NCBI RefSeq assembly: GCF_001189235.2
Contig: NZ_LFIP02000001.1
Span: 124,001-188,000 of the forward strand
Length of the DNA: 64,000 bases
From: Bradyrhizobium embrapense
GTDB lineage: Bacteria; Pseudomonadota; Alphaproteobacteria; Rhizobiales; Xanthobacteraceae
Direction: 5' to 3'
Program-made: the position numbers and the translations under genes
The notes under the pieces: model-generated
The model's database searches: none
The model's input: the letters and a program-made list of their open reading frames with translations, nothing else
What the model was told of the DNA's origin: nothing
Shown: one piece after another, positions 23,722 through 34,053 of the stretch
Layout of the letters: the number at the start of each line of letters is the position of its first letter
Position numbering within the stretch: position 1 is the stretch's first letter

Positions 23722-25011
23722 GTGTTATATCTGGAACTTGCGATCGTGGCGGTCCTGATCGTCGTCAACGGTCTATTGTCGATGTCGGAGCTCGCGATCG
23801 TCTCTTCCCGCCCGGCGCGCCTCGCCGCGCTGGTCGAACGCGGTGTCAGCGGCTCGCGCCGCGCGCTTGCGCTGGCCTCCAATCCCGGAAAATTCCTCTC
23901 CACGGTGCAGATCGGCATCACGCTGATCGGCGTACTGTCGGGCGCCTTCTCGGGCGCGACGCTGGGCCAGCGCCTCTCGCAATGGCTGTTCGAGCTTGGC
24001 GTGCCGGCCAACGTGGCCGACGCCACCGGTGTCGGCATCGTGGTCGGTGTAATCACTTATGCCTCGCTGATCGTCGGCGAGCTGGTGCCGAAGCAGATCG
24101 CGCTGCGCGATCCCGAGGCAATCGCGGTGCGCGCCGCGCCCGCGATGACGGTGATGGCAAAATTGTCGCTGCCGGTGGTGTGGCTGCTCGACCGCTCCGG
24201 CAAGTCGTTGCTGTGGCTGTTGGGGCATCGCGAGGATGCGCAGGACCGGGTCAGCGAGGAAGAGATCAAGACGCTGGTGGTGGAAGCCGAAAACGCCGGC
24301 GTGCTGGAGCCAGGCGAAAAGGAGATGATCGCCGGCGTGATGCGGCTCGGCGATCTCCCGGTCGGCGCCGTCATGACGCCGCGCCACGAAGTCAGCCTGA
24401 TCGACCTCGCCGCCCCCGCGCCCGAGATCCTGTCGACGCTGCAGAAGAGCAATCACTCGCGCTGCGTGGTGTTCGACGGCAATCGCGATCATGCGCTCGG
24501 CATCGTGCAGGCCAAGGACGTGCTAGACGTCTACCTCGCGGGCCAGACGCCCGACATCCGCGCGCTGACGCGCGATGCGCCGATCATTCCGGAAACCGTC
24601 GACGCCCGCGACGTGGTCGCGATCCTGCGCGACTCCGCGGTGCATATCGGCCTCGTGCACGACGAATACGGCACCTTCCAGGGCGTCGTCACCAGCGCCG
24701 ACATCCTCGAGGCCATCGTCGGCGCCTTCCATACCGAGGAAGGCCCGGCCGAGCCCGCCTATGTCAGGCGCGACGACGGCTCCTATCTGATCTCGGGCTG
24801 GATGCCCGCGCTCGAGTTCAGCGAACTGCTCGGCATCGTGCTGCCCTCGCCGCGGCCCTACCAGACCGCCGCCGGCTTCCTGCTGCATGCGTTCGGCGCG
24901 ATCCCCGACACCGGCGCGAAAACCAGCGCGCAGGGCTGGGAGTTCGAGATCGTCGACCTCGACGGCCGGCGCATCGACAAGGTGCTGGCGAGCAAGCAGG
25001 CAGCGGCCTGA
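23722..25011 (+). CDS. CorC/HlyC-type membrane protein with CNNM, CBS pair and CorC domains
   Basis: 429 residues from the GTG at 23722; the frame is open further upstream but without a membrane start. The N-terminal half is a DUF21/CNNM membrane domain (LAIVAVLIVVNGLLSMSELA, then three more hydrophobic segments). The central part has two CBS motifs (MTPRHEVSLIDL; LVHDEYGTFQGVV), and the end is a CorC_HlyC domain (ISGWMPALEFSELLG). Such proteins are linked to Mg2+/Co2+ efflux or tolerance; hemolysin is an old misnomer. Confidence 0.9.
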   Translation: MLYLELAIVAVLIVVNGLLSMSELAIVSSRPARLAALVERGVSGSRRALALASNPGKFLSTVQIGITLIGVLSGAFSGATLGQRLSQWLFELGVPANVADATGVGIVVGVITYASLIVGELVPKQIALRDPEAIAVRAAPAMTVMAKLSLPVVWLLDRSGKSLLWLLGHREDAQDRVSEEEIKTLVVEAENAGVLEPGEKEMIAGVMRLGDLPVGAVMTPRHEVSLIDLAAPAPEILSTLQKSNHSRCVVFDGNRDHALGIVQAKDVLDVYLAGQTPDIRALTRDAPIIPETVDARDVVAILRDSAVHIGLVHDEYGTFQGVVTSADILEAIVGAFHTEEGPAEPAYVRRDDGSYLISGWMPALEFSELLGIVLPSPRPYQTAAGFLLHAFGAIPDTGAKTSAQGWEFEIVDLDGRRIDKVLASKQAAA

Positions 25012-25131
25012 GAGGTTGCCAGCCGGCTGGCCTGTTGATAACGGGCAGGACGGCCAAACCGGCGCCCGCAGTGTGCTATCGCCATGGCGGCAGCCCAAGC
25101 AAATCCGCGTAACCCCCACGGAATTGATCCC

Positions 25132-25731
25132 ATGCGCATTACCCTTGTCGGTTCCCGCCATTTCGGCGTGACGACCCTGAACATGCTGCGCGAGCATCAC
25201 GTCACGCTGGTCAGGGTGGTCGTCCATGACGGCGAGGACCGGCTGGCGGCAGCGGCCAGGGCGGCGGGCATCGAGGTCGTGGTCCAGGCCGATCCCAAGC
25301 TGGTGACGGCCGCCGAGATCGCCCCTAACACCGACCTGATCGTGACCGCCCATAGCCACGCCCGCGTCAGCAGGGAAGCGCTTGCCGTGGCCAAGCTTGG
25401 CGGCATCGGGTACCACCCGTCGCTGCTGCCCCGTCACCGCGGCATCGCGGCAGTGGAATGGACCATCAGGGAAGGCGATCCGATCGCCGGCGGCAGCATC
25501 TACCACCTCGCCGACCGCATGGACGCCGGCGCCATCGCCGCCCAGGACTGGGTGTTCGTGAAGAAAGGCGAGACCGCACGCGAGCTCTGGGAGCGTGCGC
25601 TGGCACCGCTCGGCCTGCGCCTGCTGGGTGAGGTCATCGACTACGGCAAAGTCAACGGCTCGCTACCGGCCAAGCCCCAAGATGAGCAGTTTGCGACCAA
25701 GGCGCCCAACCTCCGCCCAGACAAACATTAA
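25132..25731 (+). CDS. formyltransferase-fold protein
   Basis: 199 residues from the ATG at 25132. The N-terminal VGSRHFGVTTLNML and the hallmark YHPSLLPRHRG, plus DAGAIAAQDW, are those of the catalytic domain of methionyl-tRNA and GAR formyltransferases, which use 10-formyl-tetrahydrofolate. The His of the HPSLLP motif and the DxGAI Asp are kept. The C-terminal domain of Fmt is missing, so it is not the main Fmt; the acceptor is unknown. Confidence 0.8.
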   Translation: MRITLVGSRHFGVTTLNMLREHHVTLVRVVVHDGEDRLAAAARAAGIEVVVQADPKLVTAAEIAPNTDLIVTAHSHARVSREALAVAKLGGIGYHPSLLPRHRGIAAVEWTIREGDPIAGGSIYHLADRMDAGAIAAQDWVFVKKGETARELWERALAPLGLRLLGEVIDYGKVNGSLPAKPQDEQFATKAPNLRPDKH

Positions 25732-25925
25732 TCCGCAATTGCGGTATTAAAGCACCACAAAAATAAGGAACAGGAACAGATTCCTCGTTCCTGATCCGGA
25801 ACCGAATTCACCATGATGTGTTTGAGTTCACAGGAACATCTGGGGACTCTTGCGATGCAGCAAATTTTGAACACATTGTGACAGGATAAGCCGCGTCATC
25901 ACACGAAATGACAGGGATTTGATTC
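25732..25925. other. intergenic stretch upstream of secreted protein
   Basis: Unusually AT-rich for the window. It contains GGAAC/GTTCC repeats (GGAACAGGAACAGATTCC at about 25767-25784) that can fold into small hairpins and may hold the promoter of the next gene. No coding frame seen. Confidence 0.3.
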
Positions 25926-26285
25926 ATGCGTTCGATCCGCATTCGCGACCTGATTTTGGTCACTTCGGTCGCTTCGGCTGCCGCCCTCACCGCTGCTCCC
26001 GCCTCCGCCCAGCAGCCTTATGACGGCCTTTGGAGCGTCACTGTCGTCACCAAGACCGGCAGCTGCGAGCCGTCTTCCAGCTCGACGGTGAATGTCGTCG
26101 ACGGAAAGATTTCAGCGCAGGGCGCGGCGATCTCCGGCACCGTCGGCAGCGGGGGCCTTGTGCGAGTCTCGATCAATGGTGCATATGCGAACGGACAACT
26201 CAGTGGCAACTCCGGATCGGGGAAGTGGAATGGGGCATCAGCTGGCGTACCGTGCAGCGGCCGATGGGAAGCATCCCGTCAGTAA
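25926..26285 (+). CDS. secreted hypothetical protein
   Basis: 119 residues, ATG at 25926. Signal peptide with cleavage near ASA-QQ; the mature part starts PYDGLWSVTVVTKTG and is beta-rich with two Cys (SCEP; VPCSGRW) likely to form a disulfide. I recognise no formal family. Confidence 0.7.
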   Translation: MRSIRIRDLILVTSVASAAALTAAPASAQQPYDGLWSVTVVTKTGSCEPSSSSTVNVVDGKISAQGAAISGTVGSGGLVRVSINGAYANGQLSGNSGSGKWNGASAGVPCSGRWEASRQ

Positions 26286-26304
26286 GATCACCAGCGTATC
26301 GAAT

Positions 26305-26784
26305 TTGTTCGCCATCGCGCGGCGGCCAGCATTTGCAGCCGCCGCGTTTTTCGTGACGGCATTGGCAAGCACCGCAGGCCATGCCCAGTCCGGCCCGTTC
26401 GCCGGCATGGCGGGCACCTGGTCGGGCGTCGGCTCAGTCACCCTCGACGACGGTTCCAGCGAGCGTATCCGCTGCCGTGCGACCTATCACGTCGGCGGGC
26501 CGCGGATGACCATGAGCCTCACCTGCGCCAGCGACGCCTACAAGTTCAACCTGGCAGCCGACGTGGCGGCCGAGGGCAACGCGGTGACCGGCAACTGGAG
26601 CGAATCCAGCCGCAATGTCAGCGGCGACCTCCGTGGTCGCGGCGGCGGCGGCAACTTCCAGGTCGTTGCCAGCGCGCCCGGCTTCAACGCCGACATCGCG
26701 ATGCGCACCGCCGGCAACAAGCAGTCCGTCACCATCAGGGCCGACAGCCAGTTCCGCGGCGCCAACATCACGCTGTCGAAGTAA
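26305..26784 (+). CDS. secreted hypothetical protein, beta-rich
   Basis: 159 residues if the TTG at 26305 is the start, which gives a good signal peptide (MFAIARRPAFAAAAFFVTAL, cleavage near AQS). No in-frame ATG lies near. The mature part has MAGTWSGVGSVTLDDGSSE, a Cys pair (RCRATYHV; LTCASDAY) and a Gly-rich loop. It may be related to the preceding secreted protein, since both begin with G-x-W-S-V/G strands. A terminator follows. Confidence 0.65.
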   Translation: MFAIARRPAFAAAAFFVTALASTAGHAQSGPFAGMAGTWSGVGSVTLDDGSSERIRCRATYHVGGPRMTMSLTCASDAYKFNLAADVAAEGNAVTGNWSESSRNVSGDLRGRGGGGNFQVVASAPGFNADIAMRTAGNKQSVTIRADSQFRGANITLSK

Positions 26785-26801
26785 CCGGCCTTCAGACAAC
26801 A

Positions 26802-26835
26802 ACGCCCCCGGGACCCAAATCTCGGGGGCGTTTTT
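26802..26835 (+). terminator. rho-independent terminator
   Basis: ACGCCCCCG (26802-26810) pairs with CGGGGGCGT (26823-26831), followed by TTTTC, 18 bases after the secreted protein gene. Confidence 0.85.
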
Positions 26836-26852
26836 CATTCGCCATGCGCTCG

Positions 26853-27059
26853 CTACGCAGTGCGTGGCTTGCCAAGATTCTCGGCGGTCTGCTGGATGGT
26901 GCGGGCGATCAACAGCGCCTGATCCTTGGTGACCGCAAAGTCGTGCACGCCTTTGTCCGTCGTCATGGAGATCACCATGATATCCGGTTGTTGCTCCGGC
27001 CAACCGGTCGCGAACCCCGTGAGAAGCTCAGGCGCCTTTCGCATGTTGCTCTGGTTCAT
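26853..27059 (-). CDS. small hypothetical protein
   Basis: 68 residues from the ATG at 27059. It has two beta strands (IMVISMTTDKG, VHDFAVTKDQ) followed by a helix (LLIARTIQQTAENLG). It lies 11 bases downstream of the RidA-family gene and is probably co-transcribed with it. Confidence 0.6.
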   Translation of the reverse strand: MNQSNMRKAPELLTGFATGWPEQQPDIMVISMTTDKGVHDFAVTKDQALLIARTIQQTAENLGKPRTA

Positions 27060-27070
27060 CGCTAAAGGTC

Positions 27071-27469
27071 CTATGCCGCGGGAATGAATGCCGTGACCTC
27101 GATCTCGACCTTGGCGCGCTGATCGACCAGCCCGCCGATATAGAGCAGCGTGGATGGCGGGAAATTGCGTCCAAGCGTCTCCTTCCACGCCGCGCCGATA
27201 CCGGCGCCAGCGGCCTCGTATTCGCTACGGCTGGTCAGGTACCAGGTCAGGCGGACGATGTGCTCGGGACCGGCGCCGGCTTCGTTCAACAGCTTGATGA
27301 TCCGCTTCAGTGCGGTGCCGACCTGGGCGGCCATCTCGGGCGCGTAGTCGCCCTTCTCGTCGCCGCCGGTCTGCCCGGCCAGCACGATCCATTTGCCGGG
27401 CGCGTCGAACGCGACGCCGTGCGAGAAGCCGCGGGGTTTCGACCATTCGGCCGGTTGCAAGATACGCAT
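27071..27469 (-). CDS. RidA/YjgF-family protein
   Basis: 132 residues, ATG at 27469 with GGAGGA about 6 bases upstream. VLAGQTGGDEKGDY, IVRLTWYLTSR and STLLYIGGLVDQRAKVEIEVTA are conserved strands of the YjgF/RidA fold; the RidA-typical Arg (R near the end, DQRAKVEIE) is present where enamine deaminases bind their substrate. The enzyme would clear reactive enamine/imine intermediates; the subgroup is unsure. Confidence 0.85.
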   Translation of the reverse strand: MRILQPAEWSKPRGFSHGVAFDAPGKWIVLAGQTGGDEKGDYAPEMAAQVGTALKRIIKLLNEAGAGPEHIVRLTWYLTSRSEYEAAGAGIGAAWKETLGRNFPPSTLLYIGGLVDQRAKVEIEVTAFIPAA

Positions 27470-27612
27470 GAGCAGATCCTCCTGATGTGATTATTCCCGA
27501 CCTGCTTAGCAGAGATTGCGTGGTCGGCGCATCACCGCGTCGGCAGAATTGCGCGTTGCAAATTCATGACAGCTCGCCGATACCCGGCATCCCTCCTCAC
27601 CTCGTTTCCATC

Positions 27613-28488
27613 ATGGATCGCACGCCCTCAAAGACCCGCGCAGCACTATGGATGTCCGGTTGGCTCGCGCTGATGCTGATCGTGGCGGTGGCCGGCCGCG
27701 AGGCGACGCGCGAGGTCAACGTCTTCCAGCTGATGGCAGTGCGCGGCGTGCTCGGCTTCGTGATGCTGTATCCGCTGGTTCACATCAGGGGCGGGCTTGC
27801 GATCGTGAAGACCGCGCGCGTGCACCTGCACATCGCGCGCAACCTGATCCATTTCTGCGCGCAGCTTGGCTGGTTCTATGCGCTGACGCTGATTCCGATC
27901 GGCCAGGTGGTGGCGATCGAGTTCACGATGCCGATCTGGACCGCGGTCCTTGCGGCGGGCTTCCTCGGCGAACGGATGACATCCTGGAAGATCGTCGCGA
28001 CCGTGCTTGGCCTGGTCGGCGTCATCGTGATTGTGCGGCCGGCGACCGGTGCAATCAATCCGGGCCAGCTGATCGCGCTTGCCGCGGCCATCGGCTTCGG
28101 AATCTCGATTGCCGTGGTCAAATCGCTGACGCGAACCGAGCAGGCGCTGACGATCATCTTCTGGATGCTGGTGGTGCAGTCGCTCGCCAGCATCGGGCCT
28201 GCGCTCTATGTCTGGACCTGGCCGTCGCTGTCCACCTGGGGCTGGCTTGCGGTGATCGCGTTCTGCGGCACCTTCTCGCATTACTGCATGGCGCGCGCCC
28301 TGCTCCATGCCGATGCGACCGTCGTGATCCCGATGGATTTCGTCCGGGTGCCGCTGACGGCGATCGTCGGGTGGCTGATCTATGCCGAGCAGCTCGACGC
28401 CTACACGGTGCTCGGCGCGGCCATGATCCTGGCCGGTAACCTCCTGAACCTGAGGCCAGGCGGAAAGGTGCCGGCACGTCCGACGTGA
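27613..28488 (+). CDS. DMT-superfamily (EamA) transporter
   Basis: 291 residues from the ATG at 27613. Two EamA repeats with about ten hydrophobic segments; the first carries FYALTLIPIGQVVAIEFTMP and the second HADATVVIPMDFVRVPLTA, both typical of drug/metabolite exporters. Substrate unknown. It is divergent from the RidA-family gene. Confidence 0.85.
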   Translation: MDRTPSKTRAALWMSGWLALMLIVAVAGREATREVNVFQLMAVRGVLGFVMLYPLVHIRGGLAIVKTARVHLHIARNLIHFCAQLGWFYALTLIPIGQVVAIEFTMPIWTAVLAAGFLGERMTSWKIVATVLGLVGVIVIVRPATGAINPGQLIALAAAIGFGISIAVVKSLTRTEQALTIIFWMLVVQSLASIGPALYVWTWPSLSTWGWLAVIAFCGTFSHYCMARALLHADATVVIPMDFVRVPLTAIVGWLIYAEQLDAYTVLGAAMILAGNLLNLRPGGKVPARPT

Positions 28489-28544
28489 GCTCGCATCGCG
28501 CCACGTCCAGCGTAGCTATGCCCATAACAGCAAAGAGCCGGAGT

Positions 28545-29762
28545 TCAAGGTGCCGGAGCTTGGGGCGCCGTGAGCCGGTCCGCAAGGTGAAGGGCGAGTT
28601 CGAGATGCAGCCGATTTTTCTCGAGTTGGCGCCCAAGGAGCGTTTCCACCCGATCGAGACGGTAGCGAATCGTATTGTGATGGAGCCCGAGGCAAGCACC
28701 GGCTGCGCGGAGGTTGCTGTTGGCATCAAAGAATCCTTTGAGGGTGGCCCGCAAGCGACGCGCTTCGACAGTCTCGTCTGCCAAAGGGCCAAGCTTGTCG
28801 GCTATGAAGGCACGGCAGTATGCGGGATCATTTCCGCACAGAGCGGCGAGTTCCACGTGCTCAAAGTGAGCCACGCTCCCGGCGGGGTAGCTTGCAGAAC
28901 GTGCTACACGAAGCGCATCGCGTGCTTCCCGGTGGCTGCGGCGGAACCCGACGAGACCGACGGCTGGCCTTCCCTGACCAACAAGCACTGCGGCTTGCGT
29001 CGGAGGGGGCGCGCGCGAGACGTTTGCCGAGACCCAGCACCAAACCGTGTCGATGTCGGTGCGGACCAGTAGCGGCTTTGCTCGGCTCAAAGTAGCGGCT
29101 ATCTCTTGCGCGACCGAATCCAGCGGCGTCTGATCGCCGGTTTGGTGTCGCTGCAAAACGAGTGCAACATGATGCCCGGCAAGATTATAGCCCAAACGCA
29201 GGCTTGCATCGCGCATGCTGACATCGTCTTCGATCAGGAGACGCTGGACGTAGGCTGCCCACGCCAACGAGCCCTCTCGCGCAACGCGCTCGGCTTCATC
29301 TCTATACTCCGCACCCAGCCGGTGCGTGATCAGATCTAACCAACCGATCAGAAACGTCGTTCCAAAGCTGACAACAGCGACGGCAATGGTCGTATCGCGG
29401 CAATGCCGCTCGACCGCATCGGACCAGCGCTTGCACCAGTACATCAGTCCCACCCGGTATGCCCGCATGATTGCGTCGTAGCCGAAGTTGTGCCGAACCA
29501 TCGCGCGCGTCGACTGCACCACTTCGGCCGGGGGAGTCATCTGTTCGAACGGGACTGCATCGATCAGCGCGTGCAGGACGGCCTTGCTGTTAGCGTGGCA
29601 ACTCGCCCGAGCAAGGTCGATCATCGCCCCTCGCGGAACTTCCGGCATCGCCGCCAGGATGTGGGAAAGCGTCCCGTCACCAATCGAGGGTAATTCGGGC
29701 AGTAACGCCGTCGCGACACGACGAACGGTTGCCAGGATCAGTTTTTCCGATGGACGCGCCAT
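28545..29762 (-). CDS. PucR/CdaR-type transcription regulator
   Basis: 405 residues from the ATG at 29762; a TTG six codons upstream is possible. The C-terminal helix-turn-helix of PucR-type regulators is clear: LKGFFDANSNLRAAG, HHNTIRYRLDRVETLLG. The N-terminal 160 residues form a helical RsbR-like or sensor-like region and the middle a GGDEF-like CdaR fold (LVGQGRPAVGLVGFRR). It is divergent from the BVMO-esterase gene with a 139-base gap and is the obvious candidate for its regulator. Confidence 0.85.
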   Translation of the reverse strand: MARPSEKLILATVRRVATALLPELPSIGDGTLSHILAAMPEVPRGAMIDLARASCHANSKAVLHALIDAVPFEQMTPPAEVVQSTRAMVRHNFGYDAIMRAYRVGLMYWCKRWSDAVERHCRDTTIAVAVVSFGTTFLIGWLDLITHRLGAEYRDEAERVAREGSLAWAAYVQRLLIEDDVSMRDASLRLGYNLAGHHVALVLQRHQTGDQTPLDSVAQEIAATLSRAKPLLVRTDIDTVWCWVSANVSRAPPPTQAAVLVGQGRPAVGLVGFRRSHREARDALRVARSASYPAGSVAHFEHVELAALCGNDPAYCRAFIADKLGPLADETVEARRLRATLKGFFDANSNLRAAGACLGLHHNTIRYRLDRVETLLGRQLEKNRLHLELALHLADRLTAPQAPAP

Positions 29763-29901
29763 AGACTGACTATACGCCAATTGGTCAATTCCGCCTCAAG
29801 AATTTGAACGTTCGGCCGAAGACAATGAATGTCGGCCAGGGCCAGGATCTGCGCCGGTCACCAAGGAAAACCTTGGGCCAAGTCACATGGAGGATACGCC
29901 A

Positions 29902-32445
29902 ATGGAGTTGCATTACGACGTCGTTGTGGTGGGCGCAGGCTTTGCTGGTTTGTACGCAGCGCACAAGATTCGCAATCAGCTGGGGCTCGCCGTTCAAGGC
30001 TTCGAGGCGGCTGGCGGAGTTGGCGGCACGTGGTGGTGGAACCGATATCCGGGTGCGCGTTGCGACTTCGAATCGGTGCACTACAGCTACTCGTTTTCCG
30101 CGGATTTGCAGCGCGAATGGGAGTGGTCGGAGCGATTTGCAGGCCAGCCGGAAATCCTCGCATATCTGGAATGGGTGGCTGACAGGCTGGACGTCCGTCG
30201 CGTGTTCCGATTCAACACGCGCGTGACCTCAACGACGTGGGACGACAAGGCCGGGCGCTGGACGGTTTGTACCGACGACGGCGCGTCCTGCACGGCGCGC
30301 TTCGTGGTGTCATGCGTTGGAGGCCTTTCCGTCGCCAAGGAACCGGAGTTCGCCGGCTCGGAGACATTCAAAGGCGAGCTCTATCGGACAAGTAATTGGC
30401 CCCACGAGCCCGTCGACTTCGCGGGCAAGCGGGTCGCAGTGATCGGCACCGGCTCGACGGGCATTCAGGTCATCCAGGAGATTGCGAAGCAGGCAGCGGA
30501 ACTGACCGTTTTTCAGCGGACGCCCAATTTCGCCGCTCCCTTAGGCAACGCACCGGTTCCTCCCGCACAAAGACGATGGAATGCAGAGCATCATGCGGAG
30601 CTGCGGGCCGGCTCGCGCCAGCACATGATCGGCGTACCCTACGAGCCGCCCAGCGGTCCCGCTCTGGCGACGACACCGGACGAGCGGCGCAGGATATGCG
30701 ATAAGTATTGGGATCGCGGCGGCTTTCGGCTGCTCGTCTCGACATTCAGCGATGTCATTTTCAATCAGGAAGCCAACGAGGCGATCGCGGGGTATATCCG
30801 CGAGCGCATCCGCGAACGTGTACGCGATCCGGCGACGGCGGCGCTGCTCTGTCCGACTGATCATCCCTATGCGTCGAAGCGTCCGCCCTTCGAGAGCGGC
30901 TATTACGAGGCCTTCAATCTCCCGCACGTCCACCTGGTCGACGTGCGTTCCGCGCCGATCGAGGCGATTACGCCCACCGGAATCAGAACGTCGGAAAAAT
31001 CTTACGAGTTCGACGTGATCATCCTTGCAACCGGCTTCGATGTCTTCACCCGGCCGCTGTTGAATCTCGGTGTGACCGGACGTGACGGATTGAAGCTCGA
31101 AGACCGTTGGGCGAAGGGACCCACAAGCTATCTGGGAATCCAGATCGCTGGTTTTCCGAACCTCTTCCTCATAAACGGCCCCAAGAGCGCAGTCGCGCTC
31201 TACAACGTGCCATTGGCGACCGAGGACAACGTCGACTTTGTCGCTGCGGCCATCGCCCGTCTGGCGGCCGATAAGATCGCGACACTCGAGGCGACAGCGG
31301 AAGCCGAAGAAGCCTGGGGGCGCCTGTGCGAAGGCATTCTCAACCTGACCGTCATCCCGCGCGCCAAAGGCTCTTGGTACATGGGCGAAAATATCCCGGG
31401 CAAGGCAAGGGCAGCCTATTTCTTTGCGGGTGGAGCCCCCCTGTACCGCGCGATCTGTGCCGAGATCGCCCATGCCGATTATGGCGGGTTCGCTCTCGAC
31501 CGTGTGTCGGTGCCGATCCCCCCAATGGTCAAACTCGATCCGGCTGCGGCCCTGCTTCTGGGCTCCATGCTGGCGCGTGGCATGAAACCCCTCGATGAAC
31601 TCAGTCTCGATGAAATGCGAGCGGTGGCGGAGTCGCTGAAGGAGTTGCAACTGCCGGGGCCAGCGATGCGAGTCGAAACCATCGAAGCGCCACGTGCTCG
31701 AATCTACGTTCCAGACCGCGAGGGTCCGTTGCCGGTGATCGTATTCTATCACGGCGGCGGCTGGATTGCAGGGTCGCTCGATCTGGCCGACGCACCCTGC
31801 CGGCAGATGGCCCAAGAAATTGGCGCGATCGTCGTCTCCGCGCACTATCGGCTCGCACCGGAACATCCCTTCCCGGCTGCGACCGATGACACGTTCACGG
31901 CACTCTGCTGGGCGCGAAAGCATGTTGCCGAATACGGCGGCGATCCCGACCGAATCGTCGTCATGGGCGAGAGCGCCGGTGCGAATCTGGCTGCGGTTGC
32001 CGCGATCCGCGCACGCGACGCCGGTCTGCCGCTCGCCGGGCAAGTCCTGATCTATCCGCCGATTGACCCGGATGCGTGCACGCCATCCCGGACGGAATTC
32101 GCAGACGGGCCCTTCCTGAATCGGGCCGCCGGCGAAAAGATGTGGGCGGCTTACTTGAGCGGCGCCGAGGTTACCGCGCTCGCCGTGCCATCACGGGCTG
32201 CCTCCCTTTCGGGCCTGGCACCCGCTCTGGTCTTGACACTTGAGCTCGACGCCATTCGCGATGAAGCCGAGGATTATGCTAAAGCCATGGCTTCGGCCGG
32301 GGTACGCGTGCGATTGCGTCGCCTCGACGGCTTGTTTCACGGTGTCTTCAACATGGGCGGCTTCATTCCCCGGGTTCGAGAGATGCACGATTTGATCGCA
32401 GAGTTTGTGGCCAATTGCTGCGAACAGGTAACCGAAGCGGCATAG
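29902..32445 (+). CDS. Baeyer-Villiger monooxygenase fused to an HSL-type esterase
   Basis: 847 residues. The ATG at 29902 is preceded by GGAGGA at the right distance, better than the ATG at 29887. Residues 1-540 are a type I BVMO: FAD site GAGFAG (11-16), NADPH site GTGSTG (182-187), and a KRPPFESGYYEAF segment carrying the catalytic Arg region. The fingerprint reads FKGELYRTSNWP (156-167), with R162 where His is expected. Residues about 590-847 are an alpha/beta hydrolase of the hormone-sensitive-lipase group: HGGGW, GESAG with the nucleophile Ser, LDAIRDE and a final FHG His. The fusion could turn a ketone into an ester and cleave it in one polypeptide. Confidence 0.9.
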   Translation: MELHYDVVVVGAGFAGLYAAHKIRNQLGLAVQGFEAAGGVGGTWWWNRYPGARCDFESVHYSYSFSADLQREWEWSERFAGQPEILAYLEWVADRLDVRRVFRFNTRVTSTTWDDKAGRWTVCTDDGASCTARFVVSCVGGLSVAKEPEFAGSETFKGELYRTSNWPHEPVDFAGKRVAVIGTGSTGIQVIQEIAKQAAELTVFQRTPNFAAPLGNAPVPPAQRRWNAEHHAELRAGSRQHMIGVPYEPPSGPALATTPDERRRICDKYWDRGGFRLLVSTFSDVIFNQEANEAIAGYIRERIRERVRDPATAALLCPTDHPYASKRPPFESGYYEAFNLPHVHLVDVRSAPIEAITPTGIRTSEKSYEFDVIILATGFDVFTRPLLNLGVTGRDGLKLEDRWAKGPTSYLGIQIAGFPNLFLINGPKSAVALYNVPLATEDNVDFVAAAIARLAADKIATLEATAEAEEAWGRLCEGILNLTVIPRAKGSWYMGENIPGKARAAYFFAGGAPLYRAICAEIAHADYGGFALDRVSVPIPPMVKLDPAAALLLGSMLARGMKPLDELSLDEMRAVAESLKELQLPGPAMRVETIEAPRARIYVPDREGPLPVIVFYHGGGWIAGSLDLADAPCRQMAQEIGAIVVSAHYRLAPEHPFPAATDDTFTALCWARKHVAEYGGDPDRIVVMGESAGANLAAVAAIRARDAGLPLAGQVLIYPPIDPDACTPSRTEFADGPFLNRAAGEKMWAAYLSGAEVTALAVPSRAASLSGLAPALVLTLELDAIRDEAEDYAKAMASAGVRVRLRRLDGLFHGVFNMGGFIPRVREMHDLIAEFVANCCEQVTEAA

Positions 32446-32464
32446 TCGCGCCTGACCTAACGGC

Positions 32465-32488
32465 GAGGGCCCGGTACCGTGGGCCCTC
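32465..32488. terminator. strong hairpin after the BVMO-esterase gene
   Basis: GAGGGCCC (32465-32472) faces GGGCCCTC (32481-32488) with loop GGTACCGT. No T-run follows, so termination strength is uncertain. Confidence 0.5.
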
Positions 32489-32593
32489 AGCCTCATCCAA
32501 GCGTAGCGACCGTCATCCGCCCCTTGGGCGGCTTTGAATTCCACACTTTGGCTGGGGGCCCGGGGATCGTCCCGGACTGCCTTCTCAGAAGCG

Positions 32594-32833
32594 TTACTTC
32601 CCGGCGGCCTTGCGCAGCGCCGCGTTGATGCGGTCCTGCCAGCCGGGACCGCCCTCCTGGAAATATTCCAGCACGTCCTGATCGATCCGCAGCGTGACCT
32701 GCTCACGGACGCCGGGGACGGCCACCGTCTTCGGCACCGCGTCCGCGACCTTGGTGGTGGCGCGCTTGAACGCCGCCTCGGCTTCGCTACGGGCATCGTT
32801 CAGGGTTCGCGGGCGCCTCGGCTGATCGGCCAT
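32594..32833 (-). CDS. BrnA-like antitoxin or ribbon-helix-helix protein
   Basis: 79 residues from the ATG at 32833. The C-terminal part VTLRIDQDVLEYFQ followed by GWQDRINAALRK matches BrnA-type ribbon-helix-helix antitoxins (strand, then helix with a W/Y-Q-x-R-I-N-A motif). No BrnT toxin is adjacent: the next gene upstream is cysK and downstream is the convergent BVMO-esterase gene. It may be an orphan antitoxin or a stand-alone regulator. Confidence 0.7.
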   Translation of the reverse strand: MADQPRRPRTLNDARSEAEAAFKRATTKVADAVPKTVAVPGVREQVTLRIDQDVLEYFQEGGPGWQDRINAALRKAAGK

Positions 32834-32851
32834 GTCGTGGATTCCTGTGTA

Positions 32852-33826
<975 letters not shown>

Positions 33827-34053
33827 CAAGCGGCTCCTGTTGCGGATATGCTGGAAATATGCGGTCTTCTCTCATTAGAAGCAGCGCATCATAACGCGCA
33901 AGTGAGAAACCGCCGAGGCGCCAATTCGTTGCATCGCAAAATAAGAACCTACGCAAATAACGTAAAACCTACGTATTTGTGTTGCGACAAGGTCAAACAA
34001 GTGCGTCTATATACTTCCGTCAGGTGCAGCTCAGAACGCAAAGGGAGGCGCAC

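Noticed and set aside
23634..25112. 492-residue Arg-rich plus-strand frame
   Set aside because: Out-of-frame shadow of the CorC-like gene.
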